Positions 1 through 9,077 of a stretch of DNA of 64,000 nucleotides are shown piece by piece. Both the position numbers and the translations under genes were made by a program. The notes under the pieces are model-generated. The model ran no database searches. It was not told the DNA's origin and worked only from the letters and a program-made list of their open reading frames with translations. Where the stretch lies: contig NZ_RXHJ01000006.1 of NCBI RefSeq assembly GCF_003955685.1, positions 124,001-188,000 of the forward strand, given 5' to 3'. The stretch is from Corynebacterium hylobatis (GTDB lineage Bacteria > Actinomycetota > Actinomycetes > Mycobacteriales > Mycobacteriaceae). Numbering within the stretch: the first letter of the stretch is position 1; each line of letters starts with the position of its first letter.

Positions 1-606
1 ATCCTGCCGCGCTCCACCCCGGGTATCACCACCACCCCCATCGACACGATGGGTATCCGGGCCCTGGAGCAGGCCGACATCGTCTTCGAGGACGTGGTCA
101 TCCCGGCCGAGTTCGTCCTCGGCGAGGTCGACCGCGGTTTCCGGCAGGTGCTGGCCACCCTCAACGGTGAGCGCCTCAACGGTGCCGCCGTGGCCCTGGG
201 CATCGGACGCGGTGCGCTGGAGCACGCCGTGGCCTACGCCAAGGACCGCGAGGCCTTCGGCCGTCCGGTGGGCGCCTTCCAGGCGCTGCAGCACGAGCTT
301 GTCGACGCCGCCGTCAAGATCGAATCAGCCCGCCTCCTGCTCCACAACGCGGCGCGCACCTCGGACGAGGCCGAGGGTGGGGCCAACGAGACTCTCTCGG
401 CCATGGCCAAGCTGGCTGCCTCGGAGGCCGGCACGACCGCCTCGGATATCGGCATGCGCGTCATGGGCGGCTGGGGTTTCCTGCGCCAGCTGCCCATGCA
501 GCGCTACTTCCGCGATGCCCGGCTCTACACCTTCGCCCCGCTCACCGACGAGATGATCCGCAACTACATCGGCGAGAAGCACCTGGGCCTGCCCCGCTCC
601 TACTGA
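1..606 (+). CDS. acyl-CoA dehydrogenase, C-terminal part (5' end outside window)
   Basis: The gene is open from base 1, so only the last 201 residues are seen. The segment around GIGRGALEHAVAYAKDREAF and FGRPVGAFQALQHELVD is the classical C-terminal helical domain of acyl-CoA dehydrogenases, FAD enzymes that form an alpha,beta double bond in acyl-CoA thioesters. The position that carries the catalytic Glu in short/medium-chain enzymes (YEG motif) reads YTFAP here, so the base is elsewhere or the substrate is unusual. The cupin and thioesterase genes follow closely on the same strand and probably share the transcript. Family sure, substrate unknown. Confidence 0.85.
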   Translation: MLPRSTPGITTTPIDTMGIRALEQADIVFEDVVIPAEFVLGEVDRGFRQVLATLNGERLNGAAVALGIGRGALEHAVAYAKDREAFGRPVGAFQALQHELVDAAVKIESARLLLHNAARTSDEAEGGANETLSAMAKLAASEAGTTASDIGMRVMGGWGFLRQLPMQRYFRDARLYTFAPLTDEMIRNYIGEKHLGLPRSY

Positions 607-641
607 TCCACCCCCATCACTTTCTGAAAGGAACCATCCCC

Positions 642-1103
642 ATGTCCCAGAACATCCCCGGCCCCGACTTCGACATCAACAAGAACGTCGACATCTTCAC
701 CGTCAACCGCGCCGACGATCTCGCCGCCGCCCCCGGCCAGACCCACAATGCCCGCCGCATCTCCGGCGTGTCCAAAGAGAACTCGGCGGCCTCGAAGATC
801 TGGTTCGGCAAGGTCTACACCGGACCCGGCGAGGTCTCCGGCGCCCACCACCACGGCGAGGCCCAGACCGGCGGCTATGTGTTCAAGGGCCGCGGTTACA
901 TCCGCTACGGTGAGCGTTACGAGAACATCGCCTACATGGAGGAGGGCGATTTCGTCTTCGTCCCGCCGTTCATGCCGCACATCGAGGGCAACGCGAGCAA
1001 GACCGAGGAGCTGATCTGGATGACCACCCGCACCCCGGACAACATCGTGGTCAACCTCGAGGACCAGGACGTCGCCGACATCGAGATCGACTACCGGTCC
1101 TGA
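642..1103 (+). CDS. small cupin-domain protein
   Basis: A 153-residue protein with one cupin fold. The metal-binding pattern GAHHHGEAQTGGYV (about residues 67-80) and the second motif GDFVFVPPFMPHIEGN match cupin motifs 1 and 2, so a mononuclear metal site is likely. The ATG follows an AAAGGA ribosome site. It sits between the acyl-CoA dehydrogenase and a hotdog thioesterase, 35 bases after the first and 28 before the second, which points to a small acyl-CoA or aromatic-acid operon. Whether it is an enzyme or a sensor cannot be told from sequence. Confidence 0.75.
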   Translation: MSQNIPGPDFDINKNVDIFTVNRADDLAAAPGQTHNARRISGVSKENSAASKIWFGKVYTGPGEVSGAHHHGEAQTGGYVFKGRGYIRYGERYENIAYMEEGDFVFVPPFMPHIEGNASKTEELIWMTTRTPDNIVVNLEDQDVADIEIDYRS

Positions 1104-1131
1104 CCCCCTCACCCCAGCTAAGGAGCCCCTC

Positions 1132-1968
1132 ATGCAGAAGACCGCCACCACCCGCCCGGTCCCCTATTTCCGTGGTCCCGGCGAGGTGGCCTTCGGCATC
1201 CAGCCGGTGCTGACCGAAGGCCACACCGCTGAAGGAGCCATGCGCCTGGGTGAGTGGGCACTCTACGGGGACGGCTCCGGCGTGCACCAGGGCGCCACCG
1301 GAGTGCTTATCGACGACACCACCGCCTACGCCGCCCTCACCGCCCGCAGTGCCGACCAGTGGGGTGTCAGCACGGAGATCAGCGTGGATTTCCATGCCCC
1401 CATTCCGGTGGACGCGGGCCGGTTGATCTGCACCGCCACCGCCGACCACAGCTCCGCCGGTTGGGGACACAGCACCGGCGAGGTGCGCGCTGACACCGGT
1501 GAGCTGATCGCCACCGTCGGCCAGCGGATGCGATTCTTCCCCGGCGATGACTCCCCGCACCGGCAGGACCCGCAGCCGGCGGACGCACCCTCCTGGCTGA
1601 CCTCTCTCGATTCCCATCTGGAGCTGGCCGAGCAGTCGGGCACCCGGAGCGAGTTCCTCCTCCGGGTCGATCCGGGCATGCGCAACCCGATGGGGATGCT
1701 GCACGGCGGCATCAGCCTGGGGTTCTCGGAGCTCGCCGCCCGGAAGGCGTGGGAACAGTCCGAGAACTTCCCCGGGGAGCCCTTCCGGACCGCCTCCCTG
1801 CGAATGTCCTACCTGCGCCCGGGTGTCCTCGACGGTGACCTCCGGATCGTCGTGGACATCATCCACTCCTCCCGCTCCGTGGTGCTGGCTGAGGTGTGCA
1901 TCCGTAATGCTGACGGCTCAGCAGCGACCTTCGGGCTGGCGACCCTGCACCGGGTGGCGACGATGTAA
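1132..1968 (+). CDS. acyl-CoA thioesterase, double hotdog (PaaI-like)
   Basis: 278 residues with two hotdog halves. The second half carries the PaaI-type motif GMLHGGISLGFSELAARKA, in which the HGG loop binds the CoA moiety. The first half has a related segment near residues 30-110. Hydrolysis of an acyl- or aryl-CoA thioester is expected. AAGGAG sits just before the ATG. It is the last gene of the dehydrogenase-cupin-thioesterase run and is followed by a hairpin terminator. The substrate is not visible. Confidence 0.75.
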   Translation: MQKTATTRPVPYFRGPGEVAFGIQPVLTEGHTAEGAMRLGEWALYGDGSGVHQGATGVLIDDTTAYAALTARSADQWGVSTEISVDFHAPIPVDAGRLICTATADHSSAGWGHSTGEVRADTGELIATVGQRMRFFPGDDSPHRQDPQPADAPSWLTSLDSHLELAEQSGTRSEFLLRVDPGMRNPMGMLHGGISLGFSELAARKAWEQSENFPGEPFRTASLRMSYLRPGVLDGDLRIVVDIIHSSRSVVLAEVCIRNADGSAATFGLATLHRVATM

Positions 1969-1989
1969 ACGGTACGGCCAAGCCCGGAA

Positions 1990-2021
1990 GACGCCGGACG
2001 ACCTTGCGGTTGTCCGGCGTC
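1990..2021 (+). terminator. hairpin terminator after the thioesterase gene
   Basis: Ten-base arms GACGCCGGAC and GTCCGGCGTC enclose a 12-base loop, 21 bases after the stop codon. There is no clear T-run, so termination efficiency is uncertain. Confidence 0.6.
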
Positions 2022-2070
2022 CTCGCGCTCTCCACGGCAAGGCTCGTCACCGCCGCCGCGCGACTCTACG

Positions 2071-3210
2071 ATGGGACTCCCCGAAACATTCACGGACCGT
2101 TATGCACGCGACGAGAGGATCTCACGTGGCACCCTAGGAACACATCGACGAAACACTGGATGCTGTCGACGCCCTGCTCCTGACAGTGAGAAGAAGCCCG
2201 ACGCCCCAACCAAGCTCACCGGGTCCAACTGGGAGTACGCCCTGAAACGGTCGGTGCGGGAGTTCATCTCCGACGGTGGCACGGATCTGGCGACCATGCT
2301 CCCCTACTTCACGGTCCTGTCCCTGGCACCGTCCATGCTGGCGGTGTTCTCCACCATCACCCTGGTGCTGGCCACCAACGCCGAGTCCATGACAACCCTG
2401 GTGGAGGATTTCGCCGAGACCTATGTGCCCGTCGACGACCAGGAGCTGGTCACCGACCTGATCGACACCGGCACCGGTTCAGCGACCGGTGGCGCGTTCG
2501 CCCTGATCATCGGTGTGACCACCGCCCTGTGGTCCTCCTCGGCGTACGTGAAGGCCTTCTCCCGCAGCACCAACACCATCTACGAACGCACTGAGGGACG
2601 TGGGCTGATCAAGCTGACCGGTACCATGCTGGCGACCACCCTGGGTCTGCTGCTGGGTATCGTGCGCACCCTCATCTACCTGGTTCTCAACGAGACGGTG
2701 GTCTCCGGGATGCTCGGCCTGTCCGGGGCCCTCGACTTCCTCATGGGTACCTTCCTGCCGGTGTGGGCCTGGGTGAAGTGGCCGGTGATCCTCGCGCTGC
2801 TCATCGGCCTCATCGCAGTGCTCTACTACTTCACCCCGAACGTCCGGCAGCCGAAGTTCCGGTGGATCAGCCTGGGTTCGATCGTCGCCATCATCGGTAT
2901 CGCACTGGCCACGGGAGCGCTGTACCTGTACTTCTCCTTTCTCGGCGGCTACAGCGTCTACGGAGCCGTCGGCGGTGTCATGGCCCTGCTGTTCACCCTG
3001 TGGGTGTTCAACATTGTCCTGCTGCTGGGCGTCGAGATCGACGCCGAGGTCGAGCGCGCCCGCGAACTGCAGGCCGACATCGCAGCTGAAGAGAACATCC
3101 AGCTGCCCCCACGCGATACCGCCAAGGTGGAAAAGCAACAGGAGGTGCCTGAGAAACTCGAGGCTGACGGCCGGAAGCTGCGCGCCGCACACAATGGGAC
3201 GATGTCCTGA
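2071..3210 (+). CDS. YihY/virulence-factor-BrkB family membrane protein
   Basis: The core from about residue 50 (KLTGSNWEYALKRSVREF) onwards matches the YihY/BrkB family: about six transmembrane helices and the family signature near TMLPYFTVLSLAPSMLAVFS. The tail is charged and probably cytoplasmic (EVERARELQADIAAEEN). Function in this family is unsettled. The first 45 residues are low in homology-like character and no good ribosome site precedes the ATG at 2071; the GTG at 2126 in another frame runs into a stop after three codons. The true start may therefore be different or the 5' end may have changed. Confidence 0.75.
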   Translation: MGLPETFTDRYARDERISRGTLGTHRRNTGCCRRPAPDSEKKPDAPTKLTGSNWEYALKRSVREFISDGGTDLATMLPYFTVLSLAPSMLAVFSTITLVLATNAESMTTLVEDFAETYVPVDDQELVTDLIDTGTGSATGGAFALIIGVTTALWSSSAYVKAFSRSTNTIYERTEGRGLIKLTGTMLATTLGLLLGIVRTLIYLVLNETVVSGMLGLSGALDFLMGTFLPVWAWVKWPVILALLIGLIAVLYYFTPNVRQPKFRWISLGSIVAIIGIALATGALYLYFSFLGGYSVYGAVGGVMALLFTLWVFNIVLLLGVEIDAEVERARELQADIAAEENIQLPPRDTAKVEKQQEVPEKLEADGRKLRAAHNGTMS

Positions 3211-3296
3211 GGATGCGGAAGATGTTGATGGTGAGGACGGTGAGGATACGAAGCGCTCCGGCAGCACTGCCCACCGGGAGGGGTTGAGGAGAAACG

Positions 3297-4180
3297 CTAG
3301 TGCCCTGAGTCTTTAATTCGTTTCAAGTATCGGGCGATAGAGGCAAGGATCTCCTCTGCGGTTTTCGTCCAGATGAACGGCCGGGGATCCTCATTCCAGG
3401 CCGTCACACAGTTACGTAAAACCTTCTCCAGGGCCTGCACGCTCCGATGATCCGAGCGCTGAAGAAGCTTCCGGGTCACCTCAGCAAAGAGTCGCTCGAC
3501 CTGGTTAATCCAGGAGGAGTACGTCGAGGTGAAATGCATGTGGAACCGGGGATGCTTGGCCAGCCGGGTGTTGATGGTGGGATGTTTGTGGGTGGCGTAG
3601 TTGTCACAGATGACATGGACATCCAGGTGTTCCGGGACCGTATTGTCGATCTTGGTCAGAAACTTCTTGAACTCCACAGCCTGGCGCCGCCGATGGATCG
3701 AGGAGATCACCGTTCCATCAGAGACATTGAGCGCCGCGAACAAGCTCGTGGTGCCATGCCGGACATAGTCGTGACTGCGCCGCTCGGGCGTGCCCGGCAT
3801 CATCGGCAGCGCCGGCTGGGACCTTTGCAGTGCCTTTACCTAGGATTTCTCATCCACCGACTCCGGCGGATTCAAATAGAGTCCGACGATGTCGTAGACC
3901 TTCTCGGTAAACAAGGGATCGGTGGAGAGCTTGAATCCCTCCTCCAGGTGGGACTTGAGGCCGAAGGCCTTCCAGATCCGGCCGACCGTGGACTTCGACA
4001 GCCCGGATTTCTCGGCCATACTCGCCCGTGACCAGTGGGTGGCATTCGGTGGTGTGGATTCCTTAGGTGTCGATGATGACCTGCTCGACCTGGTCGAGGC
4101 TGATTGTGGCTGGCCTGCCGGGTCGGGGTTCGTCGACCAGTCCGTCTAGGCGTTGGGCGATGAAGCGCGAGCGCCCCTCT
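3297..4180 (-). pseudogene. IS630-family transposase, decayed
   Basis: Read on the minus strand, the pieces [54 protein letters not shown] and the DDE domain (VDEKS, VICDNYATHK, WINQVERLFAEV) line up as one IS630 transposase. It carries three lesions. A frameshift with a stop lies near 4062-4068. A few codons between NPPES and VDEKS seem to be missing. An amber codon on bases 3840-3842 stands where the family has Gln after DEKS. The N-terminal helix-turn-helix is also mostly gone. The intact 168-codon tail is only the C-terminal half of the catalytic domain. No terminal repeats could be fixed. Confidence 0.85.
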
Positions 4181-4425
4181 CCCATCAACAAGAGGATCCC
4201 CAACGCTAAGGGCTTCCAGGGAAGCCTCTCATCTCAGTGAATAATGGGCTGGCTCCACTACCGTGCCGTAAAATTAGAAGAAATCACCGGGGTTCGCAGT
4301 CAGATTTCACGTGAGACCTATCCAAAATCACCCCGCGGAGCCGCCCCCGCCCAGATATCAAGCAGTCATCCCCGCTGGACATAACTACAAAGTCCGGATC
4401 CTGCTTTCGTAACCTCACCAACCCC
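4181..4425. other. intergenic stretch without a gene
   Basis: No coding region is supported between the transposase remnant and the promoter of the next gene. A degenerate parS-like sequence, TTTCACGTGAGAC, lies at 4305-4317. The GC content is lower than in flanking genes. Confidence 0.5.
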
Positions 4426-4454
4426 TTGATTAGATACGATACGAGCCGTATGAT
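4426..4454 (+). promoter_or_regulatory. sigma-A type promoter with a small palindrome, ahead of the OYE gene
   Basis: TTGATT (4426-4431) and TATGAT (4449-4454) are 17 bases apart, 40 bases before the ATG at 4495. The spacer and -10 edge contain the inverted repeat ATACG-AGC-CGTAT (4439-4451), a plausible site for the AraC-type regulator encoded downstream. Confidence 0.5.
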
Positions 4455-4494
4455 GTGATCTGCATCGCTTCTATTCTTTCCGAGGGAGTCCCCC

Positions 4495-5817
4495 ATGTCT
4501 GTCCAATTTCGCTCCGCAGCCGAAGTATTGTCCAGTTCCTGGAGAATCGGCGACGTGGAGATCAAGAACCGCTACGTCGTTGGCCCCATGGCTGTCCTTC
4601 AACCCACCGTGGATGGGCACCCCAGTGAGCAGACGATTGCGTTCCTCACCAGGCGCGCCCGAGGCGGAGCTGGCCTCATCATTGTGGGTGGAACCGTGGC
4701 CACCGAGGGCGGGTATATGGAGGCTCCATTCCAGCCAATTCTGCGTTTTGACCATGATAAGTTCATCCCAGGTCTGACCCGACTGGTTGATGCCGTGCAC
4801 GCAGAAGGCATCCCGGTCTTCGCCCAGATCTTCCCCAGCTTTGGGGCGATGGGCGTACCCGGTGATGACAGACCCACCAAGGCGGCAAGCCCCAAGCCGG
4901 TGCGCATGGCTGCCCCTCGCCTGCCTGAAGGACTCTATATTCCCGGTGGTCGAACCAACCCGACCCCGATGGAGATCACTAAGGAAGAGATCCTGGAGAT
5001 CCAGCGCCAGACAGTTGCCGCTGTACTCCGGGCGAAAAAGGCAGGCTTCGACGGCGTGGAACTCGGCGCACATATGCGTTACCTCTACGCCTCGTTCCTC
5101 ACCCCCCGTACCAACTGGCGCAAAGACGAGTACGGAGGAAGCGCGGAGAACCGTGCCCGGATCCTCGCTGACGCTGTGCACGCAATCCGAGTTGAGGTGG
5201 GGCCAGATTATCCAGTGGGCGTGAGAATGAGTGCGAACGACCATCTGGAGGATGGCCAGGGCCCAGAGGGATTCGCCGAAGTTGCTGCTGTCATTGCCCG
5301 GGAAGGACTGGGGTATATCGCACTGACTGACGGCAACTACGAGTCCATGAACTATAATGTCACCTCGGAATCAGGTGTCATGATCAAACATGGCGAACCG
5401 CAGGCGTTCCGCGATGCAATCCCTGATGTCCCCCTCCTACTCAGCAGCACCTACAAGCCTCAGCAGGGTGCCCAGGCGATTGCGGCGGGTTATGGAGACG
5501 GAATCATGCTGGCCCGCCAGATGCTTGCGGACCCTGATTTCCCCACGAAGGTCCTGGAAGGCCGTGATGACGAGATCATCTGGTGCGACCATGCCAACTC
5601 CTGCCTGCGGCGACTCATCCTCAACGTCCCTGTGCGTTGCCATAAGAATCCCGAAACTGGTCGGGAAGCAGTGCAGACGGGTGTGCGTGAACCCCTCTCC
5701 GTCAAGCTCAAGCGGCCGGTTCAAGATCTTCTGATCACTGCCGCGGGGTCGCCGACCCTGATGGGAGTCGCCGATAAGCTGGCATCCGCACGACAGAATT
5801 CCAAGATTCCCCAGTGA
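4495..5817 (+). CDS. NADH:flavin oxidoreductase, old yellow enzyme family
   Basis: 440 residues. The (beta/alpha)8 FMN barrel is recognisable from VEIKNRYVVGPM through the usual active-site helix GFDGVELGAHMRYLYASFLTP (H near residue 198) to YGDGIMLARQMLADPDFP. The C-terminal region has CDHANSC and PVRCHKNP, which resembles the 4Fe-4S site of 2,4-dienoyl-CoA reductase and trimethylamine dehydrogenase. The spacing is C-x5-C-x11-C instead of C-x2-C-x3-C-x11-C, so the cluster is doubtful. Reduction of an activated C=C bond with NAD(P)H is likely. It starts after a good AGGGAG site and is followed by an AraC gene. Confidence 0.85.
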   Translation: MSVQFRSAAEVLSSSWRIGDVEIKNRYVVGPMAVLQPTVDGHPSEQTIAFLTRRARGGAGLIIVGGTVATEGGYMEAPFQPILRFDHDKFIPGLTRLVDAVHAEGIPVFAQIFPSFGAMGVPGDDRPTKAASPKPVRMAAPRLPEGLYIPGGRTNPTPMEITKEEILEIQRQTVAAVLRAKKAGFDGVELGAHMRYLYASFLTPRTNWRKDEYGGSAENRARILADAVHAIRVEVGPDYPVGVRMSANDHLEDGQGPEGFAEVAAVIAREGLGYIALTDGNYESMNYNVTSESGVMIKHGEPQAFRDAIPDVPLLLSSTYKPQQGAQAIAAGYGDGIMLARQMLADPDFPTKVLEGRDDEIIWCDHANSCLRRLILNVPVRCHKNPETGREAVQTGVREPLSVKLKRPVQDLLITAAGSPTLMGVADKLASARQNSKIPQ

Positions 5818-5950
5818 GCTACGGCTCTTCAGTCACGGTCTGCATACTATTAATCAGCACTGCTGACCATTGAAGAGGACGGGCCTCACGCCCTGACGGT
5901 GCCTAATTCACCGCAGTCATGCGCTTCACAGGAAAAATCATGGTGAGACG

Positions 5951-6919
5951 ATGAGTAGCGTCTTAGATACCCGTTCCGTTCCCCCGCACGATCGCCAGAA
6001 CTACTGGTCCTGTGGGATAGCCGAACACTTCTTCCCCATACATATAGAAGCAGAGGGGGTAGCTCCACTTGATCTTCGCCTGGCCAGCGGCCAGATCGGG
6101 CCGGTAGGAATTCGGTTCATCCAGGGCCTCCCCCACCGGGTAACGCGTACTCCCGGCATGATCACCGCAGCTGACCCCCAGTGCATCCTTCTTTACCTGC
6201 TCATAAGGGGCGTGGTTCATCTCGAGCAGGACGATCGGAGTTGTGTTCTCCAACCAGGAGACCTGGCCTGTCAGGACACGTCTTCGCCCTCGGTGTTCGA
6301 GAGCCGGGAGAACTTTGAGGTCCTGGTTTTCAGTGTGCCCAAGTGGTTCATCGGAGGGCATGCAAACAAGATCACTCAGCATACGGCAACCCGGGTAGGT
6401 AGAGACGAGGGTCGACTTTCTCTGCTTGCCGCTCCATTTCTCATCAACCTGGCCCGGACAGTGTCCAGCAGCAGTCGCCTTCCGCTACGTGACGGAAACA
6501 GCGCCGCAGAAATGCTCTTGTCGATGCTCAACTGTCTCTTCGACGAGGAGGAGATCGTTTCCGGACACTCTCATCCGGAAGATCTTTTCACACGCATGCA
6601 GCTGTACGCGATGGAGCACCTGGATGACCCCCATCTTGGTCCGGAGAAGATCGCGCAGGCCCATTTCGTGTCCACCCGCTACGTCCATAAGCTCTTCGCT
6701 TCCTCCGGGTCCGGTGTATCGGCCTGGATCCGCCAACGACGTCTGGAAGGCGCGTCTGAAGAGTTGCGGTGCTCACCGGCCACTCCAGTTTCCACAATCG
6801 CCGTGAAATGGGGATACCGCAACCCAGGGAGCTTCAGCAGGGCCTTCCGTGAGAGGTTCGGTTATGCCCCACGAGAGGCCCGCCAGATCTCGGAAATCAC
6901 AGGAGATTCTTACCAGTGA
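5951..6919 (+). CDS. AraC-family transcriptional regulator
   Basis: 322 residues. The N-terminal half looks like an AraC-binding-like ligand domain. The C-terminal about 100 residues carry the two helix-turn-helix motifs, with EKIAQAHFVSTRYVHKLF and the strongly conserved VSTIAVKWGYRNPGSFSRAF. It lies 133 bases downstream of the OYE gene on the same strand and is the natural candidate activator for it. Both genes have lower GC than the flanking core genes and stand between two transposon remnants, suggesting a transferred pair. Confidence 0.85.
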   Translation: MSSVLDTRSVPPHDRQNYWSCGIAEHFFPIHIEAEGVAPLDLRLASGQIGPVGIRFIQGLPHRVTRTPGMITAADPQCILLYLLIRGVVHLEQDDRSCVLQPGDLACQDTSSPSVFESRENFEVLVFSVPKWFIGGHANKITQHTATRVGRDEGRLSLLAAPFLINLARTVSSSSRLPLRDGNSAAEMLLSMLNCLFDEEEIVSGHSHPEDLFTRMQLYAMEHLDDPHLGPEKIAQAHFVSTRYVHKLFASSGSGVSAWIRQRRLEGASEELRCSPATPVSTIAVKWGYRNPGSFSRAFRERFGYAPREARQISEITGDSYQ

Positions 6920-7318
6920 TGGGCGATAATTACCGGCCTGGAGCAGGCATTCAGTCCGTGGAAGTGGTTGTGACTCATTAGGAGAAACATCCTGGGCATG
7001 TTGGCCCCCACCGCGCCACCAGAATCGCCAGGGTTTGCACCCCTCCTGCGTGCAGACCCTGGCTTCTTTCGTGATCCAACAAACTGCCGACATGGACGAT
7101 GTCGATCTCCAGCCTCTTTACCACGATGGAAGAGGGTATTTGCCCGCTGGAGTGAGGAAACTATCAACGCAACGGATGCGAACGGACTCAAAACAGAGAT
7201 GTGCCTGCGGCATGCTCTTCACCTGGACAACTACGGGAATACCATCAAGAACCTCCTCCCCTTCCCTTCTGCACCGGAGGGGTGACGCCACCAGGCTCAG
7301 ATTGACGCGCGCGGGTAA
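6920..7318. other. intergenic stretch without a supported gene
   Basis: Two open frames of about 95 codons overlap here, but neither has a recognisable domain or ribosome site. A hairpin at 7028-7062 is the only clear structure. Confidence 0.4.
7028..7062 (+). terminator. hairpin downstream of the AraC gene
   Basis: Perfect 12-base arms apart from one mismatch (CCAGGGTTTGCA and TGCAGACCCTGG) around an 11-base loop, followed by CTTCTTTC. It looks like an intrinsic terminator about 110 bases after the araC-type gene. Confidence 0.5.
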
Positions 7319-7320
7319 TT

Positions 7321-7370
7321 GGTACTGATGTTCTGGGGATCGGGTACCTCTGTTCTGCTCATCGGGTACC
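7321..7370 (+). repeat. left terminal repeats of the IS21 element, 22-bp period
   Basis: Three units start with GGTAC at 7321, 7343 and 7365. The first two read GGTAC, then TGATGTTCTG or CTCTGTTCTG, and end in ATCG. They are likely IstA binding sites. Confidence 0.6.
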
Positions 7371-7454
7371 GGGGGTAATGAGCTGCGATCCTGTGACCGA
7401 CGGCTTGCGCACAGTGGACGCGCAAGCCGTATGGTCAACAAAGGAGACCCGCAG

Positions 7455-9074
7455 ATGACCGACTACCGGTCAATTTTGCTGTGGTTGCACGACGGCAGGT
7501 CCTACACCCAGATCGCCTCATACCTGGGATGCTCCCGCCGCACCATCAGTCACGCCCGAACCGTCCTGGATGCCCAGGGCTTCTCAGCCGCAGACATCAC
7601 AGCCCTGAGCACCACCGACCTGGAGATCTTGTTCCCCGATCACCGACGACGCGACCCTGGTAGGTTCGTCCAACCGGATTTCGAGGCCATCGCCCACCGC
7701 CGGAAAACCCGCACCCGCATCACCCGCAAAGTCGAGTGGGAACGCTACCGGAAACTTCCCGCCGCACCCGGTCTGGAGTTCTACTCCTACCCGCAGTTTT
7801 GCTCCCTGTTCGACGACTACGTCCACGAACACGAACTGACCACCCAACTCGACCACCTTCCGGGGGAGAACATGCAGGTCGACTGGGCCGGCGAGACGAT
7901 GACGGTGGTTGATCCGTTGTCGTCGCAGCGCTACCGGGTCTACCTGTTTGTCGCGAGCCTGCCGCACTCCGGGATGATCTACGCCTGCGGATGTCTGGAT
8001 ATGCGGATGCGTAACTGGTTGGCCTCCCACCAGCAGGCCTTCCGCTATTTCGGTGGCGTCCCCAGGGTGGTCATCCCTGATAATGCCGCGACCGCGACGT
8101 CCCAGGTGGCCCAGGGCACCCGGGTGAGGGATCTGACTGATGAATACTTCAAGTTCAGCACCCACTTCGGCTTCGGTGCCGTCGCCGCGCGTTCCTAGAC
8201 CCCCAAAGACAAAGCTCATGTGGAAAAGAGCGTGGACATCGCTGAGCGCTGGATCATCGAGTACCTGGCCGACCGGAGTTTCTTCAGCCTGGAGGAATGC
8301 AACGAGGCAATCGCTGAGCAGGTGGAGTGGATCAACCACCGGGATCAGTTCCGCGGCCGGTCCCAATCGCGGTGGCAGCTGTTTGAGCAGTATGAACGTG
8401 ATCAGTTGCTGCCGCTACCCGATCGTCCCTGGTCCTGGGCCGTGTGGCGTAAGTCCAAGGTGGGGATGAACTACCACATCAGGGTCGACAACCACTTCTA
8501 CTCCGTGCCGTGGCAGTTGGCGGGGAAAACCGTCGAGACCTGCATCCTGGACGACGCCATCGACATCATCCACGACACCGAGATCGTCGCCCGGCACCGG
8601 AAAGGCCCCCGCAATTTCCAGTACTCCACCCTCGATGAACACGTGCCACCCTCGCATCAGGATCTGCGTACTCGGTGGGACAGGCAACGCATCGAGCAGT
8701 GGGCGGGAAGTATAGGAGCTTCTACCTTCGCGGTCATCGAGCAGATGTTTAACGCCAGGAAAGTCGAAGCTCAGGCCTATAATAGCTGCCTTGCGGTGCT
8801 GGCACTGTCGAAGGATTTCTCCCGCAGTGAACTCGAGCAGGCCTGCGACGTCATCATCCGCACCCGCCAGGTGCCGTCGGTACGCAGGATCAAAGAGCAG
8901 CTGACCGATCATCGCAAACATCCCCCAGTCACGGTAGAACCCACCGACCCCGCAGCGTCGACGACCCCGGGTGCGTCCACCCCGGCCACCACCCCTGCCC
9001 GGGTGGTGGCCCGTCCGGGGGACAACCCGAATGTCCGTGGCGCCGGTGCCTTCACCTTCAAGGAGGTGAACTAA
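7455..9074 (+). pseudogene. istA: istA transposase of IS21, interrupted by one in-frame amber codon
   Basis: The start is the ATG at 7455, which has AAGGAG seven bases upstream; an earlier ATG at 7431 lacks this. The first 247 codons carry the helix-turn-helix (SYTQIASYLGCSRRTISHA) and the catalytic Asp residues in QVDWAGE and VVIPDNA. TAG at 8196-8198 then interrupts the frame. Reading resumes without a shift as TPKDKAHVEKSV, which contains the catalytic Glu, and ends at 9074. The stop separates the second Asp from the Glu, so the short product cannot be a complete DDE enzyme. A GTG at 8220 could give a 284-residue C-terminal piece. Confidence 0.85.
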
Positions 9075-9077
9075 CCG

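Noticed and set aside
4305..4317. Second parS-like site, TTTCACGTGAGAC
   Set aside because: Only 12 of 16 consensus positions match, and the palindrome is broken.
6998..7328. Two overlapping frames of about 95 codons between the AraC gene and IS21
   Set aside because: No ribosome site, no domain, atypical composition; a hairpin lies inside.
3297..8198. Amber suppression, because both transposase genes contain an in-frame TAG
   Set aside because: TAG ends intact genes here too (for example the SDR at 12771 and the lipoprotein at 43160), and the IS630 copy has other lesions. Independent decay is simpler.
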